64,000 nt of DNA, from NCBI GenBank assembly GCA_016719785.1, contig JADJYJ010000004.1, positions 348,159-412,158 of the forward strand, in the 5' to 3' direction. The stretch's first letter is position 1. Every line of letters begins with the position of its first letter. The notes beneath the pieces were generated by a model, which saw only the letters and a list, made by a program, of their open reading frames with translations, had not been told where the DNA came from and made no database searches. Source of the stretch: Candidatus Amarolinea dominans (lineage in GTDB: Bacteria; Chloroflexota; Anaerolineae; SSC4; Amarolineaceae). This document shows, piece by piece, positions 1 to 7,365 of the stretch. The position numbers and the translations under genes are program-made.

Positions 1-1281
1 AAGCCGACGATCGAGGCAACCAAACGGGTCAAGGCCCTGAACATTCCCACGGTCTGGGGCGGTGTCCATGCCACGATCATGCCCGCAGATGTGCTGCGTG
101 AAGCCTACGTGGATTTTGTGATCGTCAACGAGGGTGAACAGACAGCCCAAGAATTTACGCATGCCCTGCAGAACGGCCAAGCCTGGGAGACGATCAGGGG
201 GCTGGCCTGGAAAAACAGCGACGGCCGCGTGGTCACCAATCCTGAGCGCCCCTTCATTCAGAACCTGGACGACTTCACGCCGCGCTGGGACTTGGTGGCC
301 GACATTCCGGCCTATTTCCTGCAATCAGGGCCGTATGACAAGGCGATTCCGGTCTACATCAGCCGGGGCTGCCCCTTCCGCTGCGGCTTCTGCTACAACG
401 AAGTGGTGATGAAGCGCACCTGGCGTCAACATTCGGATGAGTTCATCGTACGGCAGATCAACTGGCTGCGAGACACTTACGGAGTCAATGCCGTTGATTA
501 CGCCGATGACTATCTGTTCGGCCGCATCAAACAGATGCAGCGCCTGATCGAAAAAGTACACATGCCCTGGAGTGGCCAGGTGCGTGTGCAGTTACTGAAG
601 CCCGAATTCGTGCAGTGGATGCAGCAGACTGGCTGTCAGTGGGTCAACATCGGCGCAGAGAGCGGCAGTCAGGCGGTGCTCGACTCGATCAATAAGGACC
701 AGAAGGCCGAATGGATCGTGTGGGGCATGCGCAACCTGGCCGAATATGCACCGCACATCGAGGCGAACCTGAGCTTCATCCTGGGGCTGCCAGCTGAAGA
801 AAAGCTGGAGCGGCGGGAGACATTCCGCGTGATCGCCGAGGTGGCGCGCATCAACCAGAAAGCGCGCTGCTCAGTGGCGATCTACATGCCATACCCCGAC
901 ACTCCCCTGTGGCCTGATGCCCTGGCGCGGGGATACGTGCCGCCTGCCACGCAGGAGGGCTGGACTGAGTTCGACATTCACAAGGGCAACACGCCCTGGG
1001 TTGATACCCGCCAGGGCGAAGTGATGTCCGATGTGTGCAACATCCTGTTTGTGGGACGCAGCCAGGGCCATTGGCTGCTGGCGCCCTACTACGCGCTGCT
1101 GCGCTGGCGCTGGCGTCACGATTTCTTTCATTTCTACGCAGAAGGATGGCTCAAGGACCAGATTTTCCGGTCATTGCGTCGTTCAGACACGTTACGCCGC
1201 CTGGGCAATCGAGCACTGCGCCGCGTGGTCAATTTCAACGACAACACCCACAAACGCAAACCTGGCGAGGCCATCGCCTGA
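1..1281 (+). CDS. B12-binding radical SAM protein (5' partial)
   Basis: The reading frame is already open at base 1, so the gene starts upstream of the window; the first internal ATG is at 79. The visible part opens inside a cobalamin-binding Rossmann domain (GGVHAT segment, then VIVNEGE) and continues into a radical SAM core whose cluster motif is CPFRCGFC (CxxxCxxC) near base 370. Proteins of this architecture bind a 4Fe-4S cluster, SAM and usually cobalamin, and carry out methylations or rearrangements on lipids, pigments or peptides. The substrate cannot be read from sequence. A lasso-like maturation set lies 2 kb downstream, but the divergent kinase separates them, so a link is only possible. 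A second member of the same superfamily lies at 50180-51631. Confidence 0.85.
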   Translation, partial: KPTIEATKRVKALNIPTVWGGVHATIMPADVLREAYVDFVIVNEGEQTAQEFTHALQNGQAWETIRGLAWKNSDGRVVTNPERPFIQNLDDFTPRWDLVADIPAYFLQSGPYDKAIPVYISRGCPFRCGFCYNEVVMKRTWRQHSDEFIVRQINWLRDTYGVNAVDYADDYLFGRIKQMQRLIEKVHMPWSGQVRVQLLKPEFVQWMQQTGCQWVNIGAESGSQAVLDSINKDQKAEWIVWGMRNLAEYAPHIEANLSFILGLPAEEKLERRETFRVIAEVARINQKARCSVAIYMPYPDTPLWPDALARGYVPPATQEGWTEFDIHKGNTPWVDTRQGEVMSDVCNILFVGRSQGHWLLAPYYALLRWRWRHDFFHFYAEGWLKDQIFRSLRRSDTLRRLGNRALRRVVNFNDNTHKRKPGEAIA

Positions 1282-1289
1282 GTGACTTG

Positions 1290-1307
1290 GGAAGTCTGCG
1301 GACTTCC
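1290..1307. terminator. Short hairpin between convergent genes
   Basis: GGAAGTC and GACTTCC form a 7-bp stem with a 4-base loop in the 50-bp gap between the convergent radical SAM and kinase genes. There is no clear T-run, so the terminator role is inferred from position. Confidence 0.35.
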
Positions 1308-1330
1308 GTCTGGATGCCCCGATACGGTAC

Positions 1331-2296
1331 CTACTGAGCGCCCGGCAGCATACGACTCAACAGCGCCGGCAATGCCTCGACATCGGGCGCCAGGAGCAGG
1401 CGGAAGGCAGGCGCCGCTTCGGCCAGATGACCGAGAATGGAGAGATGCTGAGGAATGAGCGGCTTATCCCAGTTCTCGATGCTCTGTGGGATCATGGCCA
1501 GCAGCGCCTGCTGTGCGCTGAGCGGCTCGAGCGCGCTGATCATCAGCCCCGGTGTGATCTGGGGAAAACAGAGCGCGGCCGGCGCGGCGGTCTTGGTCCA
1601 AACGCCAGGATAGAGGCGCTCAGCCGCAAAGGTGCGCTTCTGGCGGCTGTGACCCAATGGGCTAAGCGGATCGGCCAGGATGGGCGCCATCTCAGGAAAG
1701 CGCGCCAGGCTATCGTCGAAGGCACTCAGGAGGCCCGGATAAGCCACCACTTCCAGATCAGAGCCGTCGGCGGCCAGGAGCGGGCTGTCGTTGGACAGAA
1801 GCGACCAGCCGGCGCGCAGCAGGCTGATGCCGGTCGTGGTCTTGCCAGCGCCAATGTCACCAATGATCAGCACGGCGCGGCCTGCACGGGCCGCGGCAAA
1901 AGCGTGGACGGTGAACAATCGGCGCCGACGCAAGAGCGGCGCCAGGCCGATGATCACCATGTCCTCAAGCACGCTGTAAGTGGCCAGGCAGGCTTCGCTG
2001 AGAAAGGCTTCGAAGCGCAGGGTGTTCAGGTCAATGCGCAGTTGCCCCCACTGCGTGAAGTGCGCGATCAGGCGTTGGTCATGCAGGAAATAGGCCAGGC
2101 GCCCTTCCTCGAACGTCACGGGCGTGCCTGTCGGCATGGCCGGAAGCACAGCGGCCCGGTGCAGCGTCACCATGATATCAGGCGCACCGTCGGCGCTGGC
2201 AAAGGGGCCAAAAATGACGCCGATGCGCTCAGCAATGCCGGCGTCGGCGGTCTGGATTTGGACGATCACATGTCGTAAACGATAATTTGCATGCAT
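1331..2296 (-). CDS. HPr kinase-like P-loop protein
   Basis: 321 residues. A Walker A motif GDIGAGKT sits at about residues 146-153, preceded by a roughly 130-residue alpha/beta N-terminal region, as in the HPr-kinase-like proteins often found with PqqD, B2 and asparagine-synthetase genes. The frame stays open to 2749, but that longer form would overlap the divergent gene at 2477, and a sigma-70 promoter ends 7 bp before the ATG at 2296, so this start is preferred. In some lasso clusters such kinases phosphorylate the precursor. Here that role is inferred from the neighbours 3453-6108. It is transcribed divergently from them, which is unusual for a dedicated tailoring enzyme. Confidence 0.7.
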   Translation of the reverse strand: MHANYRLRHVIVQIQTADAGIAERIGVIFGPFASADGAPDIMVTLHRAAVLPAMPTGTPVTFEEGRLAYFLHDQRLIAHFTQWGQLRIDLNTLRFEAFLSEACLATYSVLEDMVIIGLAPLLRRRRLFTVHAFAAARAGRAVLIIGDIGAGKTTTGISLLRAGWSLLSNDSPLLAADGSDLEVVAYPGLLSAFDDSLARFPEMAPILADPLSPLGHSRQKRTFAAERLYPGVWTKTAAPAALCFPQITPGLMISALEPLSAQQALLAMIPQSIENWDKPLIPQHLSILGHLAEAAPAFRLLLAPDVEALPALLSRMLPGAQ

Positions 2297-2303
2297 GAGG
2301 GCC

Positions 2304-2331
2304 AGTATAGCAACGAAAAGAGGGCATGCAA
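2304..2331 (-). promoter_or_regulatory. Promoter of the kinase gene, probably leaderless
   Basis: On the minus strand TTGCAT (2331-2326), 16 bp and TATACT (2309-2304) are followed after 7 bases by the ATG at 2296. The expected start site is at or next to the A of the ATG, so the transcript would have no leader. Confidence 0.55.
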
Positions 2332-2405
2332 AATAAGGTCGTCTCTCACTTCCGGTGCGCCGTGTTCCGTCTTCGCCAACAGCCCTGCTGCATGACCCCG
2401 CGGGA

Positions 2406-2434
2406 TTGACGAATGATGGCAAACGTCCTATACT
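2406..2434 (+). promoter_or_regulatory. Sigma-70 promoter for the Rpn-family gene
   Basis: TTGACG (2406-2411), 17-bp spacer, TATACT (2429-2434), 43 bp before the ATG at 2477. It may also serve the lasso-like genes, since only 43 bp separate the Rpn-family gene from 3453. Confidence 0.6.
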
Positions 2435-2476
2435 TCCGTTGTCAGCCAGGTATGCACCAGCCACTCGAGGGACATC

Positions 2477-3409
2477 ATGCCAAAAGTAGCGGATATTGGC
2501 GGCAAACGCCTGATCAGCCTTGCTCCGGACGCCTGGGCGCAATGGGTCACGCAGCGCAACGATGTGGTGGCACGCGAAGTGGTCACCAGTGAGTTTCAGT
2601 GGATCAGTCGCGCCAGCGATGTGCTGATGCGCTGCTTCAGCCCTGAGCAGGGCGAGTTCCTGCAATTGACGGAACTGCAAATACGCTACAAGCCTGGCCT
2701 GCCGCGGCGGATGCGAGCCTATGCTGGGTTGGCAGAAGAGACGTTCCATCTACCGGTGTTTCCGGTATTGATCAACATCTTGCCGTCCAAGCAGGGCGTC
2801 GAGGCGCCTGAACGTTACGAGTCTGAGTTCATGGGATTGCACGCGCGGCAGGATTACCGGGTCATCAATCTGTGGACGGTGGATGTCAACCTCGTTTTGC
2901 AGCGACCTCTGCCAGCACTTCTTCCCTTTACTCCGGTGCTGCGTGATGGCGCCCAACCGCAGGTTGTCATCCGTGCATTGGACATGTTACGTCAAGATGA
3001 AAAACTGAGCGATCTGGAGCCGCTCCTGGCCTTTTTCGCCAGTTTTGTGTTAGACATCCCGGTAGTACAACAGATCATGAGGTGGGATATGAACGTCTTG
3101 CGCGAATCGCCCTGGTATCAAGAGATCCTGGAGCAGGGTCTGGTCGAAGGCATGGAAAAAGGGATGCTGAAAGGGATGCAGCAAGGGATGCTGAAAGGCA
3201 TGCAGCAAGGCATGCAGCAAGGTGCTCTCCGTCAACTGCTGCGCCTGGTGCGGGTGCGCTTCCAGATCGCGCCACCGAGTATCCAAATCAGACTGCAGCA
3301 GCTCAACGCCGACCAACTTGAACAGCTCGTAGATGTGGCGCTCGCGGCAGAGTCGCTCGACGAGTTCATGTTGCAGGTACCGGCATCGCCCGACAACGGC
3401 AAACACTAA
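2477..3409 (+). CDS. Rpn/DUF4351-type PD-(D/E)XK nuclease-like protein
   Basis: 310 residues. It shows the layout of Rpn-family proteins (recombination-promoting nuclease, often mis-annotated as transposase): an N-terminal restriction-endonuclease-like fold containing a LTELQIRYK strand, a helical middle, a run of near-identical MLKGMQQG units at about residues 223-248, and a DUF4351-like helical tail. The ATG follows a GAGGGA ribosome site. Such genes are abundant in Chloroflexota and Cyanobacteria, commonly as many paralogues, so its place before the lasso-like genes may be accidental. The Gly-Met-Gln repeat is encoded by near-identical DNA repeats and is probably length-variable. Confidence 0.7.
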   Translation: MPKVADIGGKRLISLAPDAWAQWVTQRNDVVAREVVTSEFQWISRASDVLMRCFSPEQGEFLQLTELQIRYKPGLPRRMRAYAGLAEETFHLPVFPVLINILPSKQGVEAPERYESEFMGLHARQDYRVINLWTVDVNLVLQRPLPALLPFTPVLRDGAQPQVVIRALDMLRQDEKLSDLEPLLAFFASFVLDIPVVQQIMRWDMNVLRESPWYQEILEQGLVEGMEKGMLKGMQQGMLKGMQQGMQQGALRQLLRLVRVRFQIAPPSIQIRLQQLNADQLEQLVDVALAAESLDEFMLQVPASPDNGKH

Positions 3410-3452
3410 TCTGGCCCAGCGTTACTCACAGATCAAGTAACCAGGATATCAC

Positions 3453-3740
3453 ATGACCAAGATTATGTCTGGCAGTGTTCTGATGCGGGCGACCCATGCC
3501 ACGCACCAGGTCGTGGCCAGCGAGGCAATTTTGATCCATCTCAACAGCGGGCAATACTACTCCCTCAACCAAACCGGAACCTGGCTCTGGGAGCATCTGG
3601 ACGGCCAGACCGCCCTGGAACAGTGGGGCACGGCCCTGGCGGCGGCCTGCAACATCCCGGAGCAGGTCGCTGAGGTGACGCAAGACCTGATCGAGCTGGC
3701 TCAGGGGCTGGCCAATGAGGGCCTTGTTGTTGCCCGCTGA
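3453..3740 (+). CDS. PqqD family protein, lasso B1-like leader-binding protein
   Basis: 95 residues. The sequence has the PqqD-fold pattern: a beta-rich half with ILIHLNSGQYYSLNQTG, then the WLWEHLDG turn, then an amphipathic helical half. PqqD-like proteins bind the leader of a ribosomally made peptide and present it to the modifying enzyme. In lasso clusters the stand-alone form is called B1 or E. It is followed with a 26-bp overlap by a B2-type protease and then directly by the cyclase-like gene, an order typical of split-B lasso clusters. A weak AGGA precedes the ATG. The family assignment is firm; the lasso role is inferred. Confidence 0.8.
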   Translation: MTKIMSGSVLMRATHATHQVVASEAILIHLNSGQYYSLNQTGTWLWEHLDGQTALEQWGTALAAACNIPEQVAEVTQDLIELAQGLANEGLVVAR

Positions 3741-4236
3741 AAACCGCAGCCGTGTCGGGCGTCGCCTGCGCCGCGCAGCCGACGTGGCGCTGACGCTGCT
3801 CATGGCCCTGCCGCGACCGTCCGCATGGCGCCTGGGGTGGGAGATGTGGCGCATGAGTCAGCATCTCGATGCACGGATGACCGGCGCCCCGTTACCCCTG
3901 TTCCTGGCTGGCCTGACCCCGACCGCAATTGACCTGACTCTGCCATCGGCGCGCGTGCGGCGCCTGGCTGATGCCATCGCCGTGCTGCACATCGCCTCAC
4001 CGTTGGGCATCTGCCTGCGGCGCTCGCTGCTGCGCTACCACTTCTTGCGCCGCTGCGGCCTACCGGTCACCATTGTCTTTGGCGCCCGCCGGCGTGGTGA
4101 GGCTTTGGGCGGCCACGCCTGGCTGACGCTCGATCAGCATCCCTACTTCGAAGCCGCAGAGGACTATCAACCTTTTGTCGTGATGGTCCGCTTTCCGCCG
4201 GAGGACGTGTCTGCACCGGCGTCAGGTCTCAGCTAG
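3715..4236 (+). CDS. McjB-like B2 protein (transglutaminase-fold Cys protease)
   Basis: 173 residues. The fold is that of the lasso peptide biosynthesis B2 family: an Arg-rich N-terminus, then the catalytic Cys in GICLRRSL at residue 100, the His in GGHAWL at residue 134, and an Asp in LTLDQHPY just after. This is the Cys-His-Asp triad of the McjB C-terminal domain, which removes the leader of a lasso precursor. The start overlaps the PqqD gene by 26 bp, implying coupled translation. The stop TAG directly abuts the ATG of the cyclase gene. The same B2 family also occurs in clusters without a recognised lasso peptide, so the product is not certain. Confidence 0.8.
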   Translation: MRALLLPAENRSRVGRRLRRAADVALTLLMALPRPSAWRLGWEMWRMSQHLDARMTGAPLPLFLAGLTPTAIDLTLPSARVRRLADAIAVLHIASPLGICLRRSLLRYHFLRRCGLPVTIVFGARRRGEALGGHAWLTLDQHPYFEAAEDYQPFVVMVRFPPEDVSAPASGLS

Positions 4237-6108
4237 ATGTGCGGGATCGCCGGGATTGTGCGCCTGCGCCCCGGGCCAGCCGTCGGCCAGGAACAACTGG
4301 AGAGGATGCTGGCCACCATGCTGCACCGCGGGCCGGACGATAGCGGGATTTTCCTGACCGATGAGTGCGGCCTCGGCGCCCGGCGCTTGAGCATTATGGA
4401 CCTGACGGGCGGACATCAGCCGATGGTCACGGACGGCGGTCACCTGGCCGTCGTGCAAAATGGCGAGATCTATAACTACCCTGCCCTGCGCCGTGATTTG
4501 ACCGCGGCCGGCTGCGATTTTCACACAACGTGCGACACAGAGGTCCTGCTGCATGCCTACCGGGCTTGGGGCCTCGACATGGTTGGTCGCTTGCGCGGCA
4601 TGATCGCGTTCGCGCTGTGGGATGCCAAGCAGGCGCAGCTCCTGCTGGCCCGCGACCGCTTTGGAATCAAGCCACTCTATTATGTCGAACACCAGGGCGT
4701 CCTGCGCTTTGCCTCCACCATCCAGGCCCTGCTGGCCGACCCCACGGCGCCGCGGCGGCTCAACACCGACGCGCTGCATGAGCTCTTGATCTGGGGCTTT
4801 GTGCCCGGCCCGCAAACCCTCTTCCACGGTATCTTCAAGGTGCCACCGGCGCACCTGGTGATTGTGCAAGCCAGAACCGGCCAGGTGCAGCAGCGACGCT
4901 ACTGGGATTTGCCGACCGCCGTGCAAAGTCAAGCGCCGCGCACCACGGCGGAGGCCAGCGCGCGCTTGTTCGAGTTGCTGCGCGACGCGGTGGCGAGTCA
5001 CCTGCAAAGCGATGTTCCCGTTGGCGCGCTGCTCAGCGGTGGCCTGGACAGCAGCGGGCTGGTGGCCCTGATGCGCAGGCTGCACGGCCAGACCGTACAC
5101 ACCTTCAGCATCGGCTTCGAGGTGCCGGGCGCGCCGCAGTACAACGAACGGCCATTTGCTGAGTTGGCCGCGCGCCACCTCGGCAGCGAACATCACGCCA
5201 TCACCTTTACCCTGGCCGATTTTGACCTACTGCCGGCTGCCGTCAGTCATCTGGAACAACCCCTGGCCTCGGCCACCTTCTTGCCCCTTTACCGGCTCTA
5301 CGCGGCCTGCCATGCGGTCGGCATCGAAGTAATCCTGACCGGGGAAGGGGCCGATGAGCTATTTGCTGGCTATGGCTGGTACCGCGGCGAGCGCCTGGCG
5401 CATAGCCTGGAGCGCCTGCCGGCTCCGCTGCGCCGTCAGGCCGGCCGCCTGCCCGGTGCATGGCTTTCGCCCGCTGCACGGCGCGTCCTCGCCTTAGGGG
5501 CCACGGCTGACCTGCATGCACGTTACCAGGCGTGGCAACAGATCGGCAACCTGAATGTTGCCGACCTTCTCAACCCAGATATGCACACGGCTGGAGAGGC
5601 GACGGCGCCTCTGCTGCACCCGCCGGCCAGCTCACGCCTGGGACAGATGCAGGCGTTGGAGGCCCAAACCCGCTTGCCTGATTTCATCAACACCGAAGTG
5701 GACAGCATGAGCATGGCACACAGTGTGGAAGCGCGGGTGCCCTACCTGGATCATCACCTGTGGGAGGCCGTCATGGGCTGGCCTGAGATGTGGCGCCAGG
5801 CCTGGGGACAGCCGGAGAAATGGCTGCTGCGCAAGACACTGGCCCCACTGCTGCCCGCGGCCATCGTGCAGCGTCGCAAACAAGGCCTGGCATCGCCGCA
5901 CAGCCTGTGGTGGCAACAGCCACGCTTGCCCGCGTGGGCAACCGACGCCATCAGCAGTCGGTCCCTGCGCCAGCACGGCCTGTTTCAAGCGGCAGCCGTG
6001 GCTGACCTTCTGCGCCGGCAGCGCGCCGGTCAGCCTGGCATTGCATCCTACCTGACGGCCGTTCTCAGTACGCAGGTATGGACAAGTACGTTTCGGGTGT
6101 CGTGGTGA
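4237..6108 (+). CDS. Asparagine synthetase-like protein, candidate lasso cyclase
   Basis: 623 residues. It begins MCGIAGIV, giving the N-terminal Cys2 nucleophile of the class II glutamine amidotransferase domain (about residues 1-210), followed by the ATP-pyrophosphatase domain with SGGLDSS near residue 268 and the conserved SVEARVPYLDHHL segment near residue 495. Family members either make asparagine from aspartate and glutamine, or, as McjC-type enzymes, adenylate a side-chain carboxylate to close the isopeptide ring of a lasso peptide. The amidotransferase half is intact here, so true AsnB activity cannot be excluded. The adjacent B1/B2 genes with zero spacing favour a peptide-modifying or related role. 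Confidence 0.85.
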   Translation: MCGIAGIVRLRPGPAVGQEQLERMLATMLHRGPDDSGIFLTDECGLGARRLSIMDLTGGHQPMVTDGGHLAVVQNGEIYNYPALRRDLTAAGCDFHTTCDTEVLLHAYRAWGLDMVGRLRGMIAFALWDAKQAQLLLARDRFGIKPLYYVEHQGVLRFASTIQALLADPTAPRRLNTDALHELLIWGFVPGPQTLFHGIFKVPPAHLVIVQARTGQVQQRRYWDLPTAVQSQAPRTTAEASARLFELLRDAVASHLQSDVPVGALLSGGLDSSGLVALMRRLHGQTVHTFSIGFEVPGAPQYNERPFAELAARHLGSEHHAITFTLADFDLLPAAVSHLEQPLASATFLPLYRLYAACHAVGIEVILTGEGADELFAGYGWYRGERLAHSLERLPAPLRRQAGRLPGAWLSPAARRVLALGATADLHARYQAWQQIGNLNVADLLNPDMHTAGEATAPLLHPPASSRLGQMQALEAQTRLPDFINTEVDSMSMAHSVEARVPYLDHHLWEAVMGWPEMWRQAWGQPEKWLLRKTLAPLLPAAIVQRRKQGLASPHSLWWQQPRLPAWATDAISSRSLRQHGLFQAAAVADLLRRQRAGQPGIASYLTAVLSTQVWTSTFRVSW

Positions 6109-6188
6109 GCGCGCTGTTCACGAATGAAACAAGCCCTACCAGTTCCAGCGGCTGCTCTTGTCGGCCCATACCGGCGGCCCCTGCAAAT

Positions 6189-6217
6189 TTGGCGCCCCTG
6201 CGGCTTTGTGCTACAAT
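6189..6217 (+). promoter_or_regulatory. Promoter of tRNA-Arg
   Basis: TTGGCG (6189-6194), 17 bp, TACAAT (6212-6217) with TGTGC directly before the -10. The expected start is about 13 bp upstream of the mature tRNA 5' end. Confidence 0.65.
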
Positions 6218-6236
6218 TTTGTCTGTCAGTCGAGAT

Positions 6237-6313
6237 GCCCCAGTAGCTCAGTGGATTAGAGCGTCTCCCTGCGGAGGAGAAGGCCAGGCGTTCGAGCCGC
6301 CTCTGGGGTACCA
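6237..6313 (+). tRNA. tRNA-Arg (anticodon GCG)
   Basis: Full cloverleaf: acceptor GCCCCAG / CTGGGGT (first pair G-U), D stem GCTC/GAGC, anticodon stem TCTCC/GGAGA with loop CTGCGGA so anticodon GCG at 6271-6273, five-base variable loop, T stem AGGCG/CGCCT with loop TTCGAGC, discriminator A at 6310 and an encoded CCA at 6311-6313. It reads CGC. Many bacteria use an inosine-modified ACG for the CGN box, so a dedicated GCG tRNA is somewhat unusual. Confidence 0.93.
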
Positions 6314-6332
6314 TGCAGTCTGGGTAGGTGAA

Positions 6333-6366
6333 GAGAGTCGGTCGTCTTGGGCCGGCTCTCTTTTTT
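6333..6366 (+). terminator. Rho-independent terminator of tRNA-Arg
   Basis: GAGAGTCGG pairs with CCGGCTCTC (one G-U) around a 10-base loop and is followed by six T. Confidence 0.85.
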
Positions 6367-6411
6367 GTGTCTGCGCCTTGGACGAGCGAGCGGACTGTGC
6401 TGCCGATTGAG

Positions 6412-6440
6412 TTGCGCCGCAGGCAATTTGGGATTACAAT
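6412..6440 (+). promoter_or_regulatory. Promoter of the response regulator
   Basis: TTGCGC (6412-6417), 17 bp, TACAAT (6435-6440), leaving a leader of about 68 bases before the ATG at 6515. Confidence 0.5.
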
Positions 6441-6514
6441 GAACGCGTGGTTAGGAACGAGAGTTAAACACGATTGATCTCGCATCAGTGCCCAGAAAGG
6501 ATGAGAGTCATCCC

Positions 6515-7222
6515 ATGACCAAACAGACCATTCTCGCCGTTGATGACGAAGCGCGCGTGCTACAACTACTGCGCACAACTTTGCAGTTAGCAGGCTATCA
6601 CGTGCTGACAGCCGGTGACGGCCTGGAAGGTTTGCAGATCGCGCAGCAACCCGGCGTGGACCTGGTTCTGTTAGACCTGGGGCTGCCCGGCTTGAATGGT
6701 TTTGATGTGTTGGTGCGCTTGCGCCAGGTGAGCGACATCCCGGTCATCATCATCACGGCCTGGGAAGAGGAGGACAACAAGGTGCGCGGCTTGGAACTGG
6801 GCGCCGATGACTACCTGACCAAGCCGTTTGGTCGGCGTGAGCTGTTGGCGAGAATTCAGGCGGTCATGCGGCGCTACCATCCAGAACCGCGGCCGGCAGC
6901 GGCCGGCGTTTTTGAAAGTGGGCACCTGCGCGTTGACCTGGGCAAGCGCCAGGTCATGGTCGCTGGCAGCGAGGTACATCTGACGCCCACCGAGTATGGC
7001 CTGTTAGCCGAATTTATCAGCCACCCCGGCCGCGTCTTGCTGCATAGCTACCTCCTGAGCACGGTCTGGGGGCCGGAGTATCGAGAAGACGTGACCATCC
7101 TGCGCGCCAGCATCTACCGCCTGCGCCAAAAGATCGAAACGGACTCGACCCACCCGCAGATCATCCGCAGCGAGCCTGGCGTGGGCTATCTGCTCATTCA
7201 ACTCTCCAACTCACCGCAGTAG
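6515..7222 (+). CDS. OmpR/PhoB-type response regulator (orphan)
   Basis: 235 residues. The receiver domain (1-120) keeps the acidic pair DD at 10-11, the phospho-acceptor Asp54 in LLDLGLPG, Thr81 and Lys103 in YLTKPFG. A winged-helix DNA-binding domain (about 135-230) ends with the GVGYLL segment of the Trans_reg_C family. A GTG at 6488 in frame would add nine residues, but the ATG at 6515 starts the receiver fold normally. No sensor kinase is adjacent, so its partner must lie elsewhere. The gene has its own promoter and stands alone between the tRNA terminator and a secreted-protein gene. Confidence 0.9.
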   Translation: MTKQTILAVDDEARVLQLLRTTLQLAGYHVLTAGDGLEGLQIAQQPGVDLVLLDLGLPGLNGFDVLVRLRQVSDIPVIIITAWEEEDNKVRGLELGADDYLTKPFGRRELLARIQAVMRRYHPEPRPAAAGVFESGHLRVDLGKRQVMVAGSEVHLTPTEYGLLAEFISHPGRVLLHSYLLSTVWGPEYREDVTILRASIYRLRQKIETDSTHPQIIRSEPGVGYLLIQLSNSPQ

Positions 7223-7365
7223 GGAACCCGGCCCACAAGCGGTGACCGCGCCCCACTGGAACCTTTCACCTGCCGTGCCCGTCTCCCAGGCAGCAAACGC
7301 TGACCTTCAGCCGCGGACGCACGTGACGCCCGTGTCATTGCCACGAATAGCAAAAGGAGTGCATC

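Noticed and set aside
2323..2410. Lasso precursor peptide (27-codon frame beginning at the ATG in GGCATGCAAAAT)
   Set aside because: No ribosome site, no leader-like motif and no Gly/Ala-started ring core.
2297..2749. N-terminal extension of the kinase gene to 2749
   Set aside because: Would overlap the divergent Rpn gene and its promoter; a promoter sits right before 2296.
6078..6410. Protein-coding frame across the tRNA gene
   Set aside because: It runs through tRNA-Arg and its terminator, and shares the end of the cyclase gene; a shadow frame.
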